Shown here: in pieces, positions 1-6,523 of the stretch | How positions within the stretch are numbered: position 1 is the first letter of the stretch | Layout of the letters: every line of letters begins with the position of its first letter | Origin: an uncultured Oscillospiraceae bacterium | GTDB lineage: Bacteria; Bacillota_A; Clostridia; Oscillospirales; Oscillospiraceae | Length of the DNA stretch: 6,523 nucleotides | Direction: 5' to 3' | NCBI GenBank assembly: GCA_934589325.1 | Contig: CAKTNU010000107.1 | Location: forward strand, 1 to 6,523 | The notes under the pieces: model-generated | What the model saw: only the letters and a program-made list of their open reading frames with translations | Database searches by the model: none | Told to the model about the DNA's origin: nothing | Translations under genes and position numbers: made by a program

Positions 1-2
1 AC

Positions 3-101
3 ATAGTTCTGCTGTCTCCCGCCTGCGCCGCATTTGACCGATTCAAGAATTTTGCCCAGCGCGGCGAATATTTCAAAAAAATTATAATGGAGCTGAAATA
101 A
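3..101 (+). CDS. murD: UDP-N-acetylmuramoylalanine--D-glutamate ligase (MurD), C-terminal end only
   Basis: Only the last 32 codons are inside the window, in the frame starting at base 3 and ending with TAA at 99-101. The visible peptide includes [20 protein letters not shown] and then a short basic tail. The SPA-C-A-S/A-FD-x-F-x-NF-x-x-RG pattern is the conserved C-terminal signature of MurD, the cytoplasmic enzyme that adds D-glutamate to UDP-MurNAc-L-Ala in peptidoglycan synthesis. The stop codon TAA shares its last base with the ATG of the next gene (TAATG), which suggests translational coupling. The recognition rests on a short but very characteristic stretch; other Mur ligases lack this exact ending. 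The gene is cut by the window edge, not necessarily broken. Confidence 0.88.
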   Translation: MVLLSPACAAFDRFKNFAQRGEYFKKIIMELK

Positions 102-1354
102 TGAAGATTTCCGATATAAAGCCCGAAGTTTTTGATATGGCACAGCGCGTTCAGTCGAAGCTGGGGAAAAGATTTTCAGAGATCGACGCCGTCGCGGAGG
201 AGAATACACGCCGCGTCATGGCTGCTTTTCAGGATAACCGTGTTTCGGACGCCTGCTTTGCCGGCACCACCGGCTACGGTTATGACGACCTTGGCCGTGA
301 GACTCTTGACAAGATATATGCACAGATATTCGGTGCCGAGTCCGCACTTGTGCGCATCGGTTTTGTAAACGGTACCCATGCACTGACTGCCGCGATGTTT
401 GCTCTGGTAAAGCCGGGTGATACCATTCTTGCCGTGACGGGTATGCCTTATGATACGCTGCGGAATGCTATAGGGATAAGCGGCAACTGCCACGGTTCAC
501 TGAAATTTTATGGGATAAACTATGCTCAGGTAGACCTGAATGAAAACGGCGACCCTGATATTCCCGCAATAAAGGCTGCCGCCGCAAACGAAAATGTCAC
601 CGCGGTGATGATACAGCGGTCCCGCGGCTACGCGGAGCGCAAGGCGCTGACCGTGCAGGAGATAGGGGAGATAATCAAAGCCGTCAAGGATGTCAATCCT
701 TCCGCGAATGTAATGGTCGACAACTGCTATGGCGAGTTTACCGATGTCATTGAGCCGACTCATGTGGGAGCTGATATTATCGCGGGCTCACTGATTAAAA
801 ACCCTGGAGGCGGCATTGCACCGACAGGCGGCTATGTTGCAGGCAGGGCAGAGCTTGTAGAACGCGCCGCGATGCGGCTCACAACGCCTGGCATCGGCGG
901 GGAGTGCGGCTCTACGCTCGGCAGCAGCAGGCTTTTATTTCAGGGCTTGTTCATGGCTCCGCATATCGTCGCTCAGGCTCTTAAAACCGCGGTCTTTTGT
1001 GCCGGGATGATGGAGGAGATTGGCATTGAGTCTTCACCGTCCATAACTGAAAAGCGTTCCGATATCATTCAGATGGTCAAGCTCGGCAGTGAAAAGAACA
1101 TGCAGCGCTTCTGCGTGGGTATTCAGGCCGGTGCACCGGTCGATTCTTATGTGACGCCGGAGCCTTGGGCAATGCCGGGCTATGACTGCCCGGTCATAAT
1201 GGCGGCCGGTTCTTTTATCCAAGGTTCTTCTATTGAGCTTTCGGCTGATGGCCCTATCCGTCCGCCGTACATGATATATATGCAGGGCGGACTTACCTAT
1301 GAGTCCGGCAAGCTCGGTATAATGATGGCTGTCAGCGCTATGCTGGACAAATAA
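101..1354 (+). CDS. Aluminium-resistance / methionine gamma-lyase family PLP-dependent enzyme
   Basis: This 417-residue protein belongs to the family annotated as aluminium resistance protein or methionine gamma-lyase (B. subtilis YnbB-like), a fold-type I PLP enzyme of the Cys/Met metabolism group. Visible landmarks in order are: a glycine-rich segment GTTGYGYDDLGRETL (residues 55-69); a cofactor phosphate-binding NGTHA (90-94); the aspartate that would contact the PLP ring nitrogen in VMVDNCYGEF (D207); and the likely Schiff-base lysine in AGSLIKNPGGG (K233). The length is normal and nothing is truncated. The start ATG overlaps the murD stop by one base and is preceded by GGAG at 89-92 with an 8-nt gap, so it is probably read from the murD transcript. 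The substrate is not settled for this family: C-S lyase activity on methionine-like amino acids is the usual guess, and the aluminium link is historical. The family call is firm; the exact reaction is not. Confidence 0.9.
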   Translation: MKISDIKPEVFDMAQRVQSKLGKRFSEIDAVAEENTRRVMAAFQDNRVSDACFAGTTGYGYDDLGRETLDKIYAQIFGAESALVRIGFVNGTHALTAAMFALVKPGDTILAVTGMPYDTLRNAIGISGNCHGSLKFYGINYAQVDLNENGDPDIPAIKAAAANENVTAVMIQRSRGYAERKALTVQEIGEIIKAVKDVNPSANVMVDNCYGEFTDVIEPTHVGADIIAGSLIKNPGGGIAPTGGYVAGRAELVERAAMRLTTPGIGGECGSTLGSSRLLFQGLFMAPHIVAQALKTAVFCAGMMEEIGIESSPSITEKRSDIIQMVKLGSEKNMQRFCVGIQAGAPVDSYVTPEPWAMPGYDCPVIMAAGSFIQGSSIELSADGPIRPPYMIYMQGGLTYESGKLGIMMAVSAMLDK

Positions 1355-1368
1355 ACTAAGAGAAACCG

Positions 1369-1376
1369 CATATAAT
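1369..1376 (+). promoter_or_regulatory. Candidate sigma-E-type -10 element for yunB
   Basis: CATATAAT matches the mother-cell sigma-E -10 consensus (CATAYAMT) at every position. A loose -35 (AAATAAA, 1349-1355) lies 13 bases upstream. yunB is a sigma-E regulon gene in B. subtilis. The expected start point near 1383 would leave only about 12 nt of leader, with the Shine-Dalgarno at the very 5' end, which is a weakness of this call. The box also contains TATAAT, but no acceptable TTGACA lies 16-18 nt upstream. Confidence 0.35.
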
Positions 1377-1403
1377 GCATGGGGAGGTGACTCCATGTAT
1401 TAT
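1372..1403 (+). promoter_or_regulatory. Hairpin enclosing the yunB translation start
   Basis: Bases 1372-1384 pair with 1391-1403 in an unbroken 13-bp stem, including G1377-U1398 and G1383-U1392 wobbles. The loop is AGGTGA (1385-1390). The loop carries part of the Shine-Dalgarno GGAGGTGA (1383-1390), and the ATG at 1395-1397 lies fully within the 3' strand of the stem. The fold would occlude initiation on any RNA reading through from the upstream genes. It is not an intrinsic terminator, because CGCCGTG follows rather than a U-run. The pairing is read directly from the sequence; the regulatory role is inferred. Confidence 0.55.
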
Positions 1404-2102
1404 CGCCGTGCTTTCCGGCGCAGGCCGCGCTATACATACAAAAGCAGTCAGGATGAACTGAAGCTCGGCGGCGCTCCGTATCGTCCTCCCAGACGTTCGG
1501 GCGGAATAAGCCTTATATTGTTTTTATGCAGTATCTTCATATTTCTCGCCTGCGCACTGGCATTTCTGAAGGATCTTTCTACACAGATCGCCGTATCCGA
1601 TGCAAGCGACGTTGTTATCGCAAGTGTCAACAATTCCATAGCCGATATCATGAAGGACGGAGACTATACCGGAGATTACTTCGTGAATTTTGAAAAGACC
1701 GAAAGCGGAGATATATCTGCGATAAGCAGCAATATGGCGCGTATAAACGCGCTTTCGGCCAGAATACTTGACACTGTGATAAACGCGACAGAAAATCAAA
1801 CGATAACTGTTGAGATACCGATAGGAAACCTGACCGGGGTAAGCCTTCTCATGGGGCGCGGGCCTAAGGTACCGGTACAGATAATCGTTCTCACCTCATC
1901 CAAGGTCGAGTTCAGCAACAGCATTATAACGGCAGGTATAAACCAGACCAAGCACCAGATAAATCTTGAGGTCATCGTCGATATAGACGTCCTCATCCCG
2001 TGGGACACCGCAAGCACACAGGTGAAAACCGAGGTGCTGATCGCCGACACCGTGATAGTCGGCAAGGTGCCTGAAACTTACATGAATATGAACGCACAGT
2101 AA
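1395..2102 (+). CDS. yunB: Sporulation protein YunB
   Basis: The 235-residue protein has an Arg/Tyr-rich cytoplasmic N-terminus (residues 1-36), a single hydrophobic membrane segment (about 38-58), and an extracytoplasmic domain ending in the YunB hallmark: AGINQTKHQI (180-189), an alternating LEVIVDIDVLIP strand, then TEVLIADTVIVGKVPETY (212-229). YunB is a mother-cell protein whose loss impairs sporulation in B. subtilis; its biochemical activity is unknown. The start is set by GGAGGTGA at 1383-1390, 4 nt before ATG and 7 nt after the GGAGG core. It lies 40 bases downstream of the PLP enzyme gene and 21 bases upstream of ligA, so it may be co-transcribed with either. Its start codon is buried in a 13-bp hairpin and a sigma-E-like -10 box lies just upstream, both consistent with expression limited to sporulation. 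The N-terminus is more basic than I would expect from the B. subtilis protein, but the core is clear. Confidence 0.93.
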   Translation: MYYRRAFRRRPRYTYKSSQDELKLGGAPYRPPRRSGGISLILFLCSIFIFLACALAFLKDLSTQIAVSDASDVVIASVNNSIADIMKDGDYTGDYFVNFEKTESGDISAISSNMARINALSARILDTVINATENQTITVEIPIGNLTGVSLLMGRGPKVPVQIIVLTSSKVEFSNSIITAGINQTKHQINLEVIVDIDVLIPWDTASTQVKTEVLIADTVIVGKVPETYMNMNAQ

Positions 2103-4100
<1,998 letters not shown>

Positions 4101-4111
4101 GCTATATCTCA

Positions 4112-4169
4112 ATAACCTCCACGTCCGAGAGCGCATATTATGATATGAACTCTTGGATGAGGAGGTTAT
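4112..4169 (+). promoter_or_regulatory. Long leader hairpin sequestering the cotJ ribosome binding site
   Basis: Almost the whole ligA-cotJ gap folds on itself. ATAACCTCC (4112-4120) pairs perfectly with GGAGGTTAT (4161-4169), the latter containing the Shine-Dalgarno. After one A-A mismatch (4121/4160), 4122-4131 pairs with 4150-4159 over 10 bp, including G4123-U4158 and G4127-U4154 wobbles. After a 2x2 internal loop, CATAT (4134-4138) pairs with ATATG (4143-4147) around a TATG loop. That is 24 pairs in 58 nt. The wobbles favour folding of the sense RNA over the antisense. The 3' arm is followed by the partly U-rich ATATTTT, so it could also act as a weak terminator after ligA. The pairing is seen directly; the function is inferred. 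Confidence 0.65.
4134..4141 (+). promoter_or_regulatory. Candidate mother-cell sigma (E or K) -10 element for cotJ
   Basis: CATATTAT differs from the sigma-E -10 consensus CATAYAMT at one position and resembles the sigma-K CATAnnnTA box (the final A is G here). An AC dinucleotide at 4115-4116 lies 17 nt upstream, as sigma-K prefers; an ATA at 4112-4114 lies 19 nt upstream, slightly too far for sigma-E. The cotJ operon of B. subtilis is sigma-E dependent. Initiation near 4148 would give a 25-nt leader lacking the hairpin's 5' arm. The evidence is weak taken alone and gains from the hairpin context. Confidence 0.3.
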
Positions 4170-4175
4170 ATTTTG
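4161..4175 (+). promoter_or_regulatory. Ribosome binding site setting a TTG start for cotJA-cotJB
   Basis: A perfect GGAGGT (4161-4166) lies 7 nt, counted from the GGAGG core, before TTG (4173-4175). The frame opened by this TTG begins Met-Ala-Arg-Asn and leads into the CotJA domain; no ATG in that frame lies before the conserved region. This site decides the start and is also the paired 3' arm of the leader hairpin. Confidence 0.8.
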
Positions 4176-4616
4176 GCTAGAAACAAAACGGACGGCGGCT
4201 GGCGCTACGGCGAGCTGCCGGACACGGCACCGCTGGCAATGGCATATGTGCCGCTTCAGAAGTCGGTCTCTCCGTCATACGAATCCATGGAGGCGCTGTC
4301 TCGGGGGACGCTTTTCCCGGGACTGGACCTGCCGTTCATGGGTATGGTCAATAAAACTCAGGAGGTAACTCCGCTGACCGAGATGATGGCACTGTGCTTC
4401 GTTGCTCACGAGCTGGCGCTGTATCTCGACACACATCAGGACGACAGCGAGGCATTTGCAATGTATCAGAGCTTCCTCGCGCTGAAAAAAGAGGCCCGTG
4501 AACGCTATGTTAAGCAGTGCGGCCCAATCACGCATGAGGATATGCTCGGCATGGAGCGCTATGCGTGGCTCGACGACCCATGGCCGTGGGATTACGACCG
4601 GCAGAGGGAGGTATGA
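4173..4616 (+). CDS. Fused spore coat proteins CotJA-CotJB
   Basis: This 147-residue single reading frame carries two spore-coat domains that are separate genes in B. subtilis. Residues about 20-58 are CotJA: LAMAYVPLQK, then an ESMEALSRGTLFPGLDLPF segment matching the CotJA EALxxGTLxxxL core. Residues about 68-140 are CotJB: FVAHELALYLDTHQDD (76-91), a helix with FLALKKEARERY (101-112), CGPIT, and the terminal WLDDPWPWD (132-140). Both belong to the CotJ set of the inner coat, which B. subtilis assembles with CotJC in the mother cell. No stop separates the domains, and translation from TTG 4173 reads straight through. A relic or active ribosome binding site lies at the junction (4360-4366). 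The gene ends 3 nt before cotJC, so the two are surely co-translated. The alternative that a sequencing or assembly error removed a stop cannot be excluded from one sequence. Both domain identities are secure; whether the cell makes one protein or two is open. Confidence 0.87.
   Translation: MARNKTDGGWRYGELPDTAPLAMAYVPLQKSVSPSYESMEALSRGTLFPGLDLPFMGMVNKTQEVTPLTEMMALCFVAHELALYLDTHQDDSEAFAMYQSFLALKKEARERYVKQCGPITHEDMLGMERYAWLDDPWPWDYDRQREV
4360..4376 (+). promoter_or_regulatory. Internal Shine-Dalgarno at the CotJA/CotJB junction with candidate CTG start
   Basis: AGGAGGT (4360-4366) is a full match to the anti-Shine-Dalgarno and lies exactly between the two domains. The first in-frame near-cognate start at proper spacing is CTG (4374-4376, Leu68), 8 nt after GGAGG; the ATGs at 4383 and 4386 are too far downstream. 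The 12-mer GGAGGTAACTCC differs by one base from the yunB initiation region GGAGGTGACTCC. It may be a relic of a once separate cotJB or a working internal start. Confidence 0.4.
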
Positions 4617-4619
4617 GCC

Positions 4620-5216
4620 ATGTTTGTATATGAAAAGAAGCTGCAATATCCCGTGCGGATAAAAAATACGAATCCGGCACTTGCTAAGTTCATAATCACG
4701 CAGTATGGCGGACCGGACGGCGAGCTTGGCGCATCGCTGCGTTATCTGAGCCAGCGCTACGCGATGCCATATCCGGAGCTGAAGGGGCTGCTGACGGATA
4801 TCGGCACGGAGGAGCTTGGTCACCTTGAGATGATAGGCGCGATAGTGCATCAGCTGACGCGCTCAATGAATATAGACGAGATAAAGAAGGCGGGGTTCGA
4901 CGCATATTTTGTTGACCACACAGCAGGAGTTTATCCGACGGCTGCATCCGGCTTCCCGTGGGATGCTGCGTCCATGGCCGTCAAGGGCGATGTAATAACG
5001 GATCTGTCCGAAGATATGGCCGCAGAGCAGAAAGCGCGCACGACCTATGACAATATTCTGCGTCTGAGCGACGATCCGGACGTAAACGACGTGATAAAGT
5101 TCCTGCGTGAGAGGGAAGTAGTGCATTACCAGCGCTTCGGCGAGGGACTGCGCCGCGCAATAGACAAGATGGATCAGAAAAATTTCTATGCTGTAAATCC
5201 GGCCTTTGACAAATAG
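4620..5216 (+). CDS. cotJC: Spore coat manganese-catalase-like protein CotJC
   Basis: This 198-residue ferritin-fold protein is of the manganese catalase family and the usual CotJC length. The dinuclear-metal ligands are all visible in family order: E35 in GELGASLRYL, E65 and H68 in TEELGHLEM, E136 in AAEQKAR, and H169 in REREVVHYQRFGEGL. The E136-H169 spacing equals that of the Lactobacillus plantarum catalase (E148-H181), so a working Mn site is plausible. In B. subtilis CotJC interacts with CotJA in the inner coat, and peroxide breakdown in the spore coat is its inferred role. AGGGAGG (4605-4611) lies 8 nt before the ATG inside the end of the preceding gene, and only 3 bases separate the two genes, so it is the second gene of the cotJ operon. 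A strong terminator follows at once. The C-terminal FYAVNPAFDK tail is typical of the family. Confidence 0.95.
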   Translation: MFVYEKKLQYPVRIKNTNPALAKFIITQYGGPDGELGASLRYLSQRYAMPYPELKGLLTDIGTEELGHLEMIGAIVHQLTRSMNIDEIKKAGFDAYFVDHTAGVYPTAASGFPWDAASMAVKGDVITDLSEDMAAEQKARTTYDNILRLSDDPDVNDVIKFLREREVVHYQRFGEGLRRAIDKMDQKNFYAVNPAFDK

Positions 5217-5219
5217 GCA

Positions 5220-5252
5220 AAATACTCCCCGGGTTTTCCCCGGGGAGTATTT
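5220..5252. terminator. Hairpin terminator between convergent cotJC and phosphofructokinase genes
   Basis: AAATACTCCCCGGG (5220-5233) and CCCGGGGAGTATTT (5239-5252) form a perfect 14-bp stem with a TTTTC loop. On the + strand it begins 3 nt after the cotJC stop and is followed by TTGTATATTTT. On the minus strand it lies 17 nt past the phosphofructokinase stop and is followed by a shorter T-rich stretch (TTTTGCCTATTT, counting the stem end). It probably works in both directions, more strongly for cotJC. Confidence 0.85.
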
Positions 5253-5269
5253 GTATATTTTGCTAATAA

Positions 5270-6514
5270 TTATTTCGCGAGATTTTTCTTGAGCTTCGCG
5301 TATCTCGGCAGGGAATTTTCAAGCGGCAGCTCGGGCTCGCCCTGTATAAGCGGAAGGACATAGTCTATAAATTCCTTCTTGAGGCCGTTGTGTTCATCGT
5401 TTATCCATTCCTGCGGGACCTTTTTTTCATAGTTTGCAACGGAATTGAGGGGCAGAAGCTCATACCTGCAGGTATACTTGCCGTCCACATACTCACGCTT
5501 GAAGCCGACCATCTTGCCGGTACATCCGGACACGGCCTGTTTAACGGCCTCTTCGCCCGCACCGCAGGCCTCATCAATGTCGACCTTTGAGGCAAGGTGA
5601 GCACCGCAGCGCTGAAGCAGACTAAGCTCTATCCCGCGGACCTTCACGCCTTTGAAACGCTGCTTGACAAGAGCGGCCAGCTTTGCCGCAAGACCGCCAA
5701 GCTGGGCATGGCCGAAGCCGTCGTTTTCGGCTACCTCGGCCTCGGAGACAAAGCGGCCGTCGGCATAGTGTATGCCCTCGGACACAGCAATAAAGACCTT
5801 CTTCTTTGCGGAATATACCTTTTCAACGTCCTCAAAGAACTTTTCCATATCGAAATCGCACTCCGGCAGATATATAAGATCAGGCCCGGAGCCGAAATAC
5901 GTTGCAAGAGCGGCACTGGCGGCGAGCCAGCCGGCGTGACGTCCCATTATCTCGATTATGGTTATCATGCCGTTGTCATAAACTCTGGCATCCTTGTTTA
6001 TCTCCATGCAGCTCGTCGCGATATACTTTGCAGCGCTTGCAAAGCCGGGGCAGTGGTCGGTACCGTAAAGATCATTGTCTATCGTCTTAGGTACGCCCAT
6101 GACACGGCACTCATAGCCGACGGACTCCATATAACGGCTGATTTTTGCGCATGTATCCATAGAGTCGTTGCCGCCGTTATAGAAGAAATAGCGGACGTTG
6201 TATTTTTTGAATATCTCGAGGATACGCTTGTAATCGGTGTCGTCATCTTCGGGAGCTGCGATCTTATAGCGGCATGATCCAAGCTCGGAGGACGGAGTAT
6301 TCAGCAGCAGCTTCAGCTCTGCAGGATCCTCGTCGTCCATTACATAAAGCTCGTCATTCAGCACACCGACTATACCGTGAGCCGCTCCGTATACCTTGGT
6401 TATCTCCTCGGCCTCAAGCGCGTTTTTAATAACACCGTATGCGCTCGCGTTGATAACTGCAGTCGGCCCCCCCGACTGACCGAAAATACATGCCCCTACC
6501 AGTTTTCCGTCCAT
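5270..6514 (-). CDS. 6-phosphofructokinase, probably pyrophosphate-dependent (Pfp type)
   Basis: This cytoplasmic glycolytic enzyme phosphorylates fructose 6-phosphate to the 1,6-bisphosphate. It shows 414 residues, longer than the roughly 320 of short ATP-type bacterial enzymes. Motifs are: GQSGGPTAVINAS (12-24, nucleotide/PPi loop); YNGGNDS (112-118); PKTIDND (142-148) with the catalytic Asp146; MGRHAGWLA (190-198); SEGIHY (245-250, substrate-binding Glu246); and RGIELSLLQRCG (293-304). The Lys in PKTIDND, replacing the Gly of ATP-using enzymes, and the Asp after GGN are the usual marks of PPi use, which would make the step reversible and save ATP. The start is uncertain. Only AAAGTAAAG is visible before the ATG, the frame stays open to the window edge, and no ribosome binding site is seen, so the true start may be a few codons upstream. 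It is convergent with the cotJ operon and functionally unrelated to it. Confidence 0.92.
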   Translation of the reverse strand: MDGKLVGACIFGQSGGPTAVINASAYGVIKNALEAEEITKVYGAAHGIVGVLNDELYVMDDEDPAELKLLLNTPSSELGSCRYKIAAPEDDDTDYKRILEIFKKYNVRYFFYNGGNDSMDTCAKISRYMESVGYECRVMGVPKTIDNDLYGTDHCPGFASAAKYIATSCMEINKDARVYDNGMITIIEIMGRHAGWLAASAALATYFGSGPDLIYLPECDFDMEKFFEDVEKVYSAKKKVFIAVSEGIHYADGRFVSEAEVAENDGFGHAQLGGLAAKLAALVKQRFKGVKVRGIELSLLQRCGAHLASKVDIDEACGAGEEAVKQAVSGCTGKMVGFKREYVDGKYTCRYELLPLNSVANYEKKVPQEWINDEHNGLKKEFIDYVLPLIQGEPELPLENSLPRYAKLKKNLAK

Positions 6515-6523
6515 CTTTACTTT

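Noticed and set aside
1371..1376. TATAAT as a vegetative sigma-A -10 for yunB.
   Set aside because: The nearest TTGACA-like hexamer (TGGACA, 1344-1349) is 21 nt away and there is no extended TG, so the sigma-E reading is better.
4112..4169. Inverted repeat as a mobile-element or MITE relic.
   Set aside because: There are no flanking direct repeats, the arms are imperfect with G-U-compatible changes, and the right arm is the working ribosome binding site.
4101..4172. A manganese (yybP-ykoY) or other known riboswitch before the Mn-binding coat gene.
   Set aside because: The leader is a single long helix with small internal loops. It has no room for the two-arm junction of the Mn riboswitch, and I recognise no conserved riboswitch core.
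4153..4368. 71-codon frame starting at an earlier TTG just upstream of the cotJA start.
   Set aside because: It is in a different frame from CotJA, its Shine-Dalgarno would lie inside the frame, and its Arg/Trp-rich translation matches no family.
4275..4850. 191-codon open frame on the minus strand crossing the cotJAB and cotJC genes.
   Set aside because: It is antisense to two genes with secure family signatures, and its translation is low-complexity and unlike any family I know.
5597..6277. 226-codon open frame on the + strand opposite the phosphofructokinase gene.
   Set aside because: It lies wholly antisense to a clearly conserved gene, has no recognisable domain and no good ribosome binding site. 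It is a by-product of codon bias in the real gene.

Overview
The window looks like a chromosomal segment of an endospore-forming Clostridia, most likely an Oscillospirales-type (Ruminococcaceae/Oscillospiraceae) bacterium. This rests on two sporulation loci (yunB and cotJ), a pyrophosphate-type phosphofructokinase of clostridial flavour, strong GGAGG ribosome binding sites and moderate GC content. The placement is inference from gene content, not a phylogenetic result. Nothing points to mobile elements, CRISPR, tRNA or rRNA.

Layout. On the + strand: the last 32 codons of murD (3-101), overlapping by one base an aluminium-resistance/methionine gamma-lyase family PLP enzyme (101-1354); the sporulation protein yunB (1395-2102); NAD-dependent DNA ligase ligA (2124-4100); a single gene carrying both CotJA and CotJB (4173-4616, TTG start); and the manganese-catalase-like coat protein cotJC (4620-5216). 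A strong hairpin terminator (5220-5252) lies between cotJC and a convergent minus-strand 6-phosphofructokinase gene (6514-5270), whose true start may lie just beyond the window. All six + strand genes are closely spaced. Vegetative functions (cell wall, PLP enzyme, ligase) therefore alternate with mother-cell sporulation functions (yunB, cotJ) in one tandem array.

The most interesting signal is in the two short gaps before the sporulation genes. The yunB start region (1372-1403) folds into a 13-bp hairpin with its Shine-Dalgarno in the loop and its ATG in the stem. The cotJ start region (4112-4169) folds into a 24-bp interrupted hairpin whose 3' arm contains the Shine-Dalgarno. Both include two G-U wobbles that pair only in the sense RNA. 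In both, a sigma-E-like -10 box (CATATAAT, CATATTAT) sits inside or at the edge of the hairpin, so a transcript starting there would lack most of the 5' arm. The proposed logic is that read-through RNA from the vegetative genes hides the sporulation start sites, while RNA from the internal sporulation promoter leaves them open. No such hairpin is seen at ligA or at the PLP-enzyme gene. This is a hypothesis from sequence alone.

A second unusual feature is the in-frame CotJA-CotJB fusion. It keeps a perfect internal Shine-Dalgarno (GGAGGTAACTCC, almost identical to that of yunB) at the domain junction, 8 nt before an in-frame CTG. This could be a relic of two separate genes or a working internal start for CotJB.
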